Of a stretch of 24,432 nucleotides of DNA, positions 1 through 8,491 are shown piece by piece. Below the pieces are notes generated by a model. That model did not search any database. It worked only from the letters and a program-made list of their open reading frames with translations, and was not told the origin of the DNA. How positions within the stretch are numbered: the stretch's first letter is position 1; every line of letters starts with the position of its first letter. The position numbers were made by a program, and so were the translations under genes. Origin of the DNA: Phaeoceros laevis. Taxonomy: Eukaryota; Anthocerotophyta; Anthocerotopsida; Notothyladales. The stretch spans positions 1-24,432 of the forward strand of contig JBNGIQ010000821.1 in assembly GCA_049999765.1 (NCBI GenBank), read 5' to 3'.

Positions 1-196
1 GAGCATGCAACTACCCAGAGACTCTGTCAGAGCAGATAGCTAGAGCCAGTTGGCATTCTTTGAGGAAGAAAAAAATTGTTTGGCACAGGAAGCCTCATCA
101 TCTACTCTAGTGTTGTTGCAAGTTGTGTAACACACCGTAGACAGAGAGGCTGTTTTTCCTTTCGGCGGGTGGGCACCACCCAACTTGGGGTCCCAG

Positions 197-730
197 AGCC
201 ATCCATGGTTTCCAGAAGCTGCGAAGGCTGGCTGGGAACCTGCTCTGGTGGAGGAATCAACAAACGTTTGTGCCCGGACACAGATGGCAGGTGGCTTTGA
301 TAACCTTCTTTTGGAGTGCATGTATGAGCAGGGAGCAGTCCGTCAGGCCACTGCAGTTTCTGCTCTGGTGGGTGGCAGTGCGAGCAGTGGTGCTCTGCCG
401 AACCGGCCAGCAGCTAATTGTCTGGCACTGCCTGCCCCTCCCGGTGCTGCCCCTGCAGCTCCAGGGAGCCGAGACCCATTTGCTGCATCATCCACTGTCC
501 CTCCTCCAGCGTACGTGCAGATGGAAGACTTGAAGAAGAAGCAAGATCTGCTGGTGCAGGAACAGCAGGCATGGCAGAGGTACCAAGCTGGTGGCATCCA
601 GGGGTACCATGGGTTCACGAAAGTGAACGACAATCCTTACCTGACAGCTAACCCCATGGGATTGAGCAACTTCGCTAACGGTGGAAACATGTATGGCTCT
701 TACGCACAGGGGCGCTACGCCCAGTACTGA
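197..730 (+). CDS. Clathrin assembly protein, AP180/ANTH (CALM-like) family, C-terminal exon (partial)
   Basis: Last coding exon of a plant AP180-type clathrin assembly protein; the ANTH domain and earlier exons lie upstream of the window. AP180/CALM proteins bind PI(4,5)P2 membranes and recruit clathrin and AP-2 in endocytosis. Visible here are the C-terminal blocks of the plant subfamily: GWEPALVE, GGFDNLLL, MYEQGAVRQ, LVGGSASSGALP, a DPF motif (RDPFAASS, AP-2 appendage-binding type) and PPPAYVQMEDLKKKQDLLVQ, then a Gly/Asn/Tyr-rich tail ending YAQY and TGA. The reading frame is open from 131 (after TAA at 128-130). A phase-0 acceptor CCAG at 193-196 gives the start used; TTTCCAG ending at 215 is an alternative. 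Positions 1 to about 196 are then mostly intron. The family is clear; the exon start is uncertain. Confidence 0.85.
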   Translation, partial: SHPWFPEAAKAGWEPALVEESTNVCARTQMAGGFDNLLLECMYEQGAVRQATAVSALVGGSASSGALPNRPAANCLALPAPPGAAPAAPGSRDPFAASSTVPPPAYVQMEDLKKKQDLLVQEQQAWQRYQAGGIQGYHGFTKVNDNPYLTANPMGLSNFANGGNMYGSYAQGRYAQY

Positions 731-865
731 GTAGTGTCCTCATTGGATTTGCGGAGGCTGTGTTCCCCATTGTGTCCATATTTTGTGTCAGATCGGTAGT
801 GATATTCATTGACTTCACAGTTTTGGAGCTCCACTACTTCCTGAATTCCCTAGGAACAGCCAAAC

Positions 866-1499
866 TTATGCAGCAAGCCATGTGTACCATAATTTCATGC
901 AGCAAGCCATGTCTACCATAATTTCATGCATGAGACATGGCATATGGCTCTGAATATTGTCTTGCAGATGTTCCTGCCCCACTTTGGTCATTTCAAAGAA
1001 AGCCCTATGAACTACTTCCAACCTCTTGACACCCAATAATCGCAAACCGTTCTTACCACAACAGTACTTCCTAATGTCTGCAGCAAGAACATCTCGCTCA
1101 CACCTTCTCTCCATACGTTTGTTGTCCATCATCACCTTTCCAGCCTGCTGCGATTGCTCTATTGCTACCCACTTTGTCGAAAATGTGTCTGCAATTGGTT
1201 TTGACTAAAATTTTGTTTCCGCTGGTGACAATTGTTCGGTACAGGGTGCACCCCGACTAGTGCGTTAGACTACCAAACGCCCCACTTTAGATAAGATGTT
1301 CAACGCGGAGATTGGCCAGGCCAGTGCACAATGAACCAGCAGACTGAAGAGTTCGATAATATGTTAGCACATGGACGATAACGAAACTCTCCGCTGCATA
1401 GTCGGAGGCCAAAACCCTATGGAGAGTGCTAACAATTGCGAGGTGATGACAGGGCCAATCACCCGCTGAGACCTTCAACAATGTGATGAAAGTCATTAT
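866..1499 (-). pseudogene. Probable degraded PPR (pentatricopeptide repeat) gene fragment
   Basis: Read on the minus strand, 1496 to 1287 gives a peptide beginning MTFITLLKVSAGDW with later RVLASDYAAESF and a tail LTYYRTLQSAGSL. This resembles the order found in PLS-class PPR proteins: xTFITLLKAC, then an H-R-x-L-A-S-G segment, then a repeat resembling LxxYxKCGSxxxA. Further along, in another frame, 1135 to 866 contains RDVLAADIRKYCCGKNG and FFEMTKV, again PPR-like in order. The frames are broken by stops and the region between cannot be joined. PPR proteins bind organellar RNA in an RNA-editing or processing role; this copy is not functional. The similarity is weak, and chance open frames remain possible. 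Confidence 0.35.
870..927. repeat. Tandem duplication, 2 x 29 bp
   Basis: Two head-to-tail 29-bp copies (870-898 and 899-927), beginning GCAGCAAGCCATGT and ending AATTTCAT, differ at one base (G or C after CATGT). They lie beyond the stop of the clathrin assembly gene, in its 3' flank or UTR. The single mismatch suggests a recent local duplication. Confidence 0.9.
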
Positions 1500-1662
1500 T
1501 TAATTTGCTGTTTAGATGCCTAGCACCGTCATAGTCTACTAATTTCTAACATTGTACAAGTTGATCAAGAAGTTATCGGTGGAGGTGGCACATGCAAAAC
1601 GGGTCACATACCAAAAGAGAAGAGCCCATGCTGTGCCATTGCCGTTGATACCAGCTAACTAG

Positions 1663-4600
1663 CTACTCTTCGTGTAACTCCTCATTTGGCTCCACACCTT
1701 CAGGCACTGAGTCGTGCTCCTCTGGTTGCTCCTGCTGCTCTACTTCATTCTCCTGAGTGAAGTCCAGCTCCAGGTAAAGACTCTGCTGCGGTTCATGAAG
1801 ATCAGCTTCTTGCTCCAGATCAAGAGCGGTGTCATGCTCCACCTCGAGATCATCATCATCATCATTATCGTCGTCATATCCATGCTCGTGCTCGTGCTCC
1901 AGCTCGATTTCTGCTTCCATCTCCAACTGCATGTGAACCAGCAATTCTCAGTGGCAGTGGAGAGGCAGCATCATTTGCACGTCCCCCAGGCAGGGACACG
2001 CTACATGCTATCTCAGCATTCGCAAGTGGATGAACCAGGAGATGTGCTGGGGTGCCATACATACCAGACTATCAGGAGCTGCACCAGGACGTATTGCATG
2101 GTAAACCACCTGTCGATATGCAGATACAGCGGCTCCACGGCCAGAATGGAAAATGCACGCCATCCGAAAGAGGAAGGCCACGACATTGTTGTACATACTG
2201 TTGTCATTGGTAACCGAAAGTCAGAAAAAAAAGTCAGAGGACCTGATCAGAAGCTTGACACCTTATCATCAGATTGCTCACGACGATTGGCTCTGCACAA
2301 AAGTACCTCAGGCGGTGGCGGTTACAGGATGCTGAAAATGCAGCTAGTCCTTGAATGATACTTTTCACTGCCCTGAACACCTACAATAGATGCAAACACA
2401 AATCATCCAATCACTGATGTGTGAATGTGTAACAAACAAGACAAGGAATAGTTTCTAGTAGATGGGACATGTACTCAAAAACAGTTAACTCAGGAAGAAG
2501 GAACCAGATGCACGGCATGGTGCATAACCAGTTTGCTCTGCTACCTTTGAAAAGATGTCATTCCAGAGTGTTCGCCACAGTGAAGGTACAGGTGAGAACG
2601 ATTTAGCAGCTCGTAAAGAGGTTACAGCAGGTGCACCATTCGCTGCCAAAAGTTTGACGGTGGAGCTCATTGCCATCCAACCATTGAGCACCACCTCCAC
2701 AATGCCCGTGGAGAGCAGGGAAACCAAGTTGACAAAGCTCTTAATGAGCTGCAAGGGGAGTGTCAATAGACCCCATATGGCTGAAAAAATGGGATATACA
2801 AGTGCAACACCTGCAGACAGAGTTTACACCTATAGGTCAGAAAGCAGAACGAAGCAGTAGTGAAGATACCAAATGCACAGCAAAGTACGATACAAAAACG
2901 CACAGGCATCTTAAAACGAATCAAATGAATGTTATCATACCTAGGTTCCAAATAGTATGTAAGAACAAAAAAATAGGCCATGTCAGTGTGCCAAGCAAAC
3001 TGCTGAAAACCGTGTGCACAGAGGACAGGAGAGTCCACATTAACATCCCGGATGTCATCAAGACCTCCATAACAGCTGTCCACATCGGCAGAAAAAACTC
3101 TGCAATCAGCATCACTGGCTCTGCTACAGGCCGCATGACCAGCTGAGACAGCTGACGAGCTGCTCGCATGCCAATCACGATATAGGAGAAGGCCTTCTCA
3201 AAGTTTTGCAGAATCAGCATTGTACCCAGATACTTCAATCTTGATACCATCTCCCAAGAATCTATCCACTCGGCCAGAGGCCCAAAAATATGGGCAGCAG
3301 TGGCTTTGAGAACAGGAACATTCTTGTACAAGTCATAAAACCCAATAAGTACTGTTACAATTGACACAAAAAAATATACTGTTGAGGCAAGTGGTCGCAT
3401 CCATGGCCGATAAAAATGGCAAACAAGCGGATATGACTGAAGAAATATAACCCAGGAAGGTAACCCAGACTCAAGCATCTTCAACAGACGTTGGTCAGCT
3501 GTAATGATCTGCTCCAACTCAAAAGGGAGAAAAGGATGAGCAAAACGAAAAGAGACAAAAGTATCTCTGTAGTGTCCAGCTGGAAATATAAACCTCGCCA
3601 AATGAGTGTAAAGATAGAGCTCACTGTTTTCAGCTATCCCACATATGACCTGCTTTGAGAATATCTTGTCCCCAAGAATATCCTGTCTCGGACACTGTCT
3701 GTCCATTTCTGAAGTGCTACAAGCCAATCCTGAAGACATTTCACAATCACGAAGTGAATCTGATCCCATGCTCTCAGGCATTGATGATGAACGAACAAGA
3801 ACTGGATTCCGCGTCACACACTTAGCATTCAGAGGACTTTCCACAAATCCCTTCATGCTTAATGTTGTCTTAAGCCTGTCCCTGGTCTTGGCGGACCTTT
3901 CTCCAACGTAACCTGGTTTCCTCTTTCTACACTTCTGCCCACTCCCTGAACTCTCTGAAGAATGCTCCGCAGATTGATTTCCCTGACCAGAGCGGAGGTC
4001 AATACTAGTAGGAGATGATGGGGGTGTGAGGAATTCACTCTCTGTCTCAGTCTGCAGTTTGCGGAACCACCCCCAGACCCCACTCCCTGATGGCCCTGAT
4101 TGTCCCCTGTTTCCACTATCACTGCTGGCTGAAGATCGCGAAGAGGATGGTACATCCAGAAGGCTTTGGTTCTCAACCCCCTCTGCTGAGTCCCTTTCAG
4201 ATGACATGCCATTGATGTGAGTGCTTGAACTTGCCACAGAAGCATGCCCTTCTGAGAATAGTCCTTGGCACCAGAAGTCTTTCCCAGAGGGCTCTTGGAC
4301 ACCTACAGCGAGACTGCCAATATGAAGAGTTTTTCGGCCTGCCTGCCCCACAGTATCATTCTGCGTACAGGCCAGAGGGGAGCCATACCAGGCCTCTGCC
4401 TGTTGGAGGCTATCAAACTCCCTCTTCCTCATACATCGGACCTCCAGTGAGACACACGTATCTGTCTGCCAGAGAGCAGCAACAAGCCATGAGCAACCAC
4501 ATCTGAGATGCCAAGGAAAGAAGAAAATTTCGACTAGGGCAGAAAAATTGCACCTGCAGCTCATTCAAATAGTTGATGCCTCGAACATCCGACCATGCTA

Positions 4601-5229
4601 CCTCAAACGATACGCATCCATACAGTTGTGAGGGTTTCTTCACGTTTATCATATCTTTCCAGCGAATCTGCAGAGACTGCAGCAATGGGGCCCAGCCAAG
4701 GTCCCATATGCCACCCTCCAAGTTCGATACTTCAACGGGCGGGGGAGGTCTGGTGGTCCTGACAGAGCGCTGTTCTTCTGCAAATTTGAGCCTTCTGTTC
4801 GCGAATGGCGACACCCTTGACTGCAAAAGGTTCAGTGACCGAGTCTCAATCTCTGAACAATCCCTGCGAAAATAAAGAACAGAGGATTTGAGAGAAAGGG
4901 TTCCACACCTTGGTAACCATAGCCTGCCACAACTCCGCCGGCATGGACCGTCGTCGCTTCGTGGTCCACGGTCCATTGTCAACAATAAAAACGAGCTGAC
5001 GGCTTTTCTCCGGCAGATACAGGTAGAGCCGCGAAACATAAGATTGCATGTCCCTGTCCACGAACAGCTTGTCAGTGAAGAATACAAAAAACACCAGTCC
5101 TTGATATGGAGTGCAACAGACAAAAACAGCAGATTTGAATCAGATCACAGCAAGCCACACTACCTACCCAATCTGGAGGGAGGTGAGAGGATACAGCCTC
5201 TTCGACAACGGCTGCTGACCCTCCGCCAT
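1663..5229 (-). CDS. Plant-conserved multi-pass membrane protein of unknown function, 8 exons, 886 aa
   Basis: Exons (minus strand): 5229-5168, 5053-4909, 4820-4554, 4465-2941, 2780-2545, 2380-2307, 2197-2110, 1926-1663; all introns GT-AG, 88 to 183 nt, phases continuous. The start is the ATG of MAEGQQPLSKRLYPLTSLQIG. I recognise blocks of an uncharacterised plant family: LYPLTSLQIGD.QSY, FIVDNGPW, LWQAMVTKSRVSPFANRR, FEVAWSDVRGINYLNELQTDT, FIFPAGHYRDTFVSFRFAHP, SLWRTLWNDIFSKVFRAVKS and SCNRHRLSMYN. No function is known to me. After a Ser-rich middle (about 200-420), a membrane segment lies near 518-540 (YFFVSIVTVLIGFYDLY) and a long hydrophobic stretch near 615-735. The last exon gives an acidic Glu/Asp/His tail (800-886) from a GAT-rich repeat; its acceptor is the least certain splice. 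Membrane location is inferred. Confidence 0.82.
1848..1900. repeat. GAT/ATC trinucleotide tract with adjoining GAGCAC hexamer repeat, coding
   Basis: The plus strand shows (ATC)n with a few TCG interruptions at about 1848-1877, followed by a repeated CTCGTG unit to about 1899. On the minus strand this encodes a run of Glu-His then Asp residues (HEHEHGYDDDNDDDDD) in the last exon of the membrane-protein gene. Such tracts are prone to slippage, so tail length may vary between alleles. Confidence 0.85.
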
Positions 5230-6179
5230 TAGGCAATTGGAGCTTCATAGTCGGGTGAGGGAGAAACAGCTTTGGTGCCTGGCCAGCTCAAACCAAGTTG
5301 CCCACACCACGGTTCTCGGAGTTCTCAAAACCGTCAGTCTCCAATCCATCCAGCATGCAGCCACAACAAGTCGCCTGTATTCACATACTACCACACCCTA
5401 ATCCCCATGGGAGCGCTCCAGATCCTCTCATTAGCATTCAAAAAGCCGCATGCGGGCTCCTCTACGGTCGCCAAGAGCTGGTCGGATCCTCCGGACCACT
5501 GTCTTCCGCTGCTGCCCCGTCCATGCTGGTGGCAACCGCAACACTATTCCGACGAAGTGGCCAACGGCGAACGGGGCAGGAGACAGTGCAACCATGAAGA
5601 AATGTATCGTGCGGAGCACGGAAGGGGGACCGACTTCAAATGATCCGAAGACGGCACAAAGCCGAGTCACTCCACCCTCAGAAGCGAAGAGATGCCGGTC
5701 CAGGAGCATTCGGCACCAGCTGCGAAGAACGGATCACAATCCGCCTCGGGACGGGGCGACGGTGGCACCGCGAAAGGGGAGAAGGCCAGCTAGTAGGGGT
5801 GGTGCTGAGGCGGAGGTAGCAACGGGAAGGCGAGGTGGCAGGGAAAGGGACTGTCGGGTCGCGCAACCGTCGCCATCTCTCGTGGAGGGCTTTATGCCGG
5901 TTACGTCAGCTGGCTTCGCCCTCTTTCTCCCGCCATTATTTCCACATGCTCCACTTGGACCTGCCTCCATTTTTGACCCTGTATCCAAATGTAGCAGCGG
6001 TGTGACCACAATGTCCTGACATCTCGCGCCAGTTATTACTCTCTGTCGGTTACCTGCAGTTGGATCACGGCTAGCTATCCGCGCTCACCTATAGTAGGTG
6101 TCGGCGTCTTCCTTCTTGGTTTGGATATAGATAGACTAGAAGGCCGTGCATTCGGAAAATCCGAGATCATGTGGTTCAC
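5230..6179. other. Non-genic stretch: 5' flank of the membrane-protein gene
   Basis: This 950-bp stretch lies upstream of the minus-strand membrane-protein gene and before the plus-strand PPR relic. It should hold the 5' UTR and promoter of the former. About 5450-5900 is richer in G+C and stays open in several frames on both strands, but the translations (Arg, Pro, Gly and Ser rich) match no family I know and show no splice-supported continuation. I see no clear TATA box, RNA gene or repeat. Confidence 0.5.
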
Positions 6180-6680
6180 GCGCGCAGCTTCGTGCGGCAG
6201 CGTGTGTGACAGAATTCCTTCAAGAAGTATGGTTACGTGGAATGCAATGGTTGTAGGTTAGCGAGATGATGTAAACTGGACTACGACGATGGCAGGTTAT
6301 TCCCAGCAGGGGATAAGCAAGTGGTGTGCAGTAGAGGGGCCTCTCTTCCAAATTGTGCTAAATCTGTATGCTTCCTACATTCATGTTGTTGCAGGTCTAC
6401 ATTTGGGAAAGCAGGTTCATGCGAGATGTAGGGCAAGCTGATGTCGTTGTGGGAGCTGCATTACTATATATTTCTGCAACTGTCGGAGCATGTTCAGAGC
6501 AGCTGTCTGATTATTTGCCTGAAAGAACCACTGAGGCATGGAGTGCCATAAAATCGGTGGATACACTAGCCAAGGAGACAGGGAAGCTGTGCTTTACTTG
6601 CTTGAAAGGATGAAACTGGAGGGCATACAGCCAACTGAGATCACTGTCCTTACAGTACGGAGTCATGAATGGGGGTAATG
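6180..6680 (+). pseudogene. PPR (PLS-class) pseudogene fragment
   Basis: About three consecutive PPR motifs can be read once breaks are allowed. One frame reads CGSVCDRIPSRSMVTWNAMVVG, stop TAG at 6259-6261, then DDVNWTTTMAGYSQQG and later GLHLGKQVHAR up to TGA at 6439-6441. The series then shifts by +1 (DVVVGAALLY ... PERTTEAWSAI) and returns to the first frame for LLERMKLEGIQPTEITVLTV, ending at a stop near 6680. These match PPR signatures: xxVxTWNAMIxGY, xLxLGKQVHA, ERMKLEGIQPxEITxLxVL. Plant PLS-class PPR proteins act in organellar RNA editing. Two in-frame stops and two compensating frameshifts show this copy is dead, and both ends are missing. It is a relic of a gene family that is very large in some early land plants. 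Confidence 0.8.
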
Positions 6681-7260
6681 GCCAGAAGTGCCTTTTAGGT
6701 CATGAGGACAACCTTTGGTATCAGTACAGGGCTCCATAGAGCACTAGACATGTGTTATGGATCGTCTGGGCAGAAGGCCAAGACCATGCCTTCCCCATCT
6801 CGAGAGTGAGGTTGGGTGGAATAGTTGCTTCGTTTTTTTTTTATGTCGAAACCTACAACACATATGTGGGAGGGGGAATGCGTGCGGACAAAGAGAGTGA
6901 AATGTGGTGGACGGAATGTGACGCAGGTCATAGCTGGTGGACACTTGTAGTTGCTGGGGACAGGTTGTAAGCATCCTGAGCGTTCCTTGCAAGCCTTCAC
7001 TTCGAGGAGAATTTGGAAGAATTATTGTTTCAGAAGAGCCAAAATTGTTTCTTGCTGGCAAAGTACACCACGGCAGTATGATGCAGCAGCAAAATCATGC
7101 TCCAGTGAATGTGCGCAGGGCTGGAGAAACACTCAGCCCGAACTGCTGTAACATCGTATGCAGCATGTTATGGCGTCCGAGCAACCGCCCAACTTGCCTG
7201 CCCCCGGGACAGCGAATTGGGCGAAGGAAGGGGTAGCACCTGCGAAGGGTTATCAACGTT
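6681..7260. other. Intergenic stretch with nothing recognised
   Basis: This 580-bp stretch lies between the PPR relic and the first direct repeat. Only short frames are present, with no homology I recognise and no paired splice signals that build a convincing exon. A T-rich run sits at about 6829-6842. No RNA gene, hairpin or repeat unit stands out. Confidence 0.5.
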
Positions 7261-7648
7261 ACGGTGCTGTTCAAAAATGGTGAAGTAACGCCAGAATTAA
7301 GTGTTAATAAAGGGGTACTTTCCAGGCTTCCAGGCCTAATCCAAGAGCCCCAGATTAGGGTTTGCACATACTGTATTATCCCACAGTGCGAGTAAACTTT
7401 GAGTACCCCCTCCAATTGTATAGATCGTAACTTTCCCGAGGTTTTTCGGTGCGTAATACATACAATCACTACCGGTCTCTCGTTGCGTGACGGTCTCGTC
7501 CGCAACCTAGGTTCCTCAAGGAGCCGCCAAATTGATACCAAGATGGATGGATTAGAGCTGCTTTTATTCGTAGGTTTGCTGACCTAACAAGGGTCACGTG
7601 GTTTCAGGTTTGATCCTACTTGGGTGACATGCACCGGTGCGGCCGCAT
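7261..7648. repeat. Direct repeat, copy 1 (about 390 bp, unknown family)
   Basis: Copy 1 of a diverged pair; copy 2 is at 7804-8176. Shared blocks occur in the same order: GGTGAAGTAA, TTCCAGGCCTAAT, TATTATCCCACA, GTAAACTTTGAG, CCGAGGTTT, CTAGGTTCCTC, GGAGCCGCCAAATT, GGTTTCAG, GATCCTAC, TGGGTGACA and GACATGCACCGGTGCGGCCGC. The end contains the palindrome GCACCGGTGC next to a NotI-type GCGGCCGC. There is no coding frame or terminal inverted repeat, and the copies are too close for an LTR retrotransposon, so the class is unknown. Copies look roughly three-quarters to four-fifths identical by eye. Confidence 0.85.
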
Positions 7649-7803
7649 GACACGAACAAACTGGGCCAAGCGGAACATAATTGGCAAGAATGTCTGGTGA
7701 CAATAATAATAGTAGTAGTCCACGGTCCACCGTATTTCCCTGCTTATTAGGGCAGGCCCTATTATGTACATTAGACTTTTGAATTTTGAAAGGGCCCCTA
7801 ATG

Positions 7804-8176
7804 AACGGTGCCCTAATTCAGAAAAAGGTGAAGTAAAGCCACAATAAAGTGTCAATAAACGGGTGCCCTTTCCAGGCCTAATGAGCCCCGAATTAGTGTC
7901 TGTACAGTATTATCCCACATCGCAAGTAAACTTTGAGCTCCCCCGCAAGTTGTAGATATTGTAACTTTTTCCGAGGTTTCGGTAAGTAATAGAAACATTC
8001 GGTCGATCTCTGCCCGCCGGCTAGGTTCCTCTCTGGAGCCGCCAAATTAATCCCAACACGGATAGTTTAGAGTTTCGTATCTTGTTAGTTGGCCTAATAA
8101 GCTTCCTGTGGCTTCAGGGGGTTTCAGTGTGATCCTACATGGGTGACAATGTGACATGCACCGGTGCGGCCGCGTG
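7804..8176. repeat. Direct repeat, copy 2 (about 370 bp, unknown family)
   Basis: Second copy of the element at 7261-7648, same orientation, 543 bp downstream. It ends with the same GCACCGGTGCGGCCGC block, about 315 bp before the catalase start codon. The 155-bp spacer (7649-7803) carries short inverted matches (TTAGGGC against GCCCTAA) near copy 2, compatible with nested insertion. Being so close to the catalase gene, it may contribute promoter or 5' UTR sequence; that is speculation. Confidence 0.85.
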
Positions 8177-8491
8177 GTAAAGGCCCCTTGTGACAACGTG
8201 CTTTTAAATTACCATGTCACTGCCTGACACTTGGGTGCAGCTTTTCGCGTTGTACGCGAAGGCCAAGCGCTATAACAACCGAGCCCCTCTCACAACACTG
8301 AACAATTCGCAATTCGCCCGAATCCCGAATCTGTTGCATCAATTGCGCTCTCGTCCAAAGTCCTTGGGATGTCATTTGCGTCGTCCGCTGTTGGCACATC
8401 TGGGCCGGGCACGGCTGTCCCGGTGAAACGATCCAATTTCCTGCAGGGCGATTGCAAAGACAGCCGGTTCCCTCCAAGTCGACTGGTCAGC
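8177..8491. other. 5' flank or 5' UTR of the catalase gene
   Basis: This 315-bp stretch separates direct repeat copy 2 from the catalase start. A frame in phase with the catalase ATG runs upstream to another ATG at 8369, which would add 41 residues of unrelated composition; I treat it as 5' UTR. No TATA box is convincing. Confidence 0.45.

Noticed and set aside
1714-2358. Plus-strand 214-codon frame with Leu/Ile-rich start
   Set aside because: It is the antisense of the acidic tail exon and neighbouring introns of the membrane-protein gene; its Ile run is the complement of the GAT repeat.
5054-5142. In-frame extension LVFFVFFTDKLFVDR upstream of DMQSYVS as exon 2 of the membrane protein
   Set aside because: Using acceptor GACAG at 5055-5054 joins exon 1 (LYPLTSLQIG) in phase to DMQSYVS and restores the family motif LQIGD.QSY; the longer version does not join in phase.
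5450-6019. Plus-strand 189-codon GC-rich frame
   Set aside because: Arg/Pro/Gly-rich, no family match, no splice support, and the opposite strand is equally open; typical of a GC-rich non-coding stretch.
7261-8176. LTR pair of a retrotransposon
   Set aside because: Only about 155 bp separates the copies, there is no primer-binding site, polypurine tract or coding sequence between them, and the ends are not TG...CA.
8369-8491. Upstream in-frame ATG for catalase (41 extra residues)
   Set aside because: The added sequence has no catalase similarity, and the ATG at 8492 gives a normal-length N-terminus.
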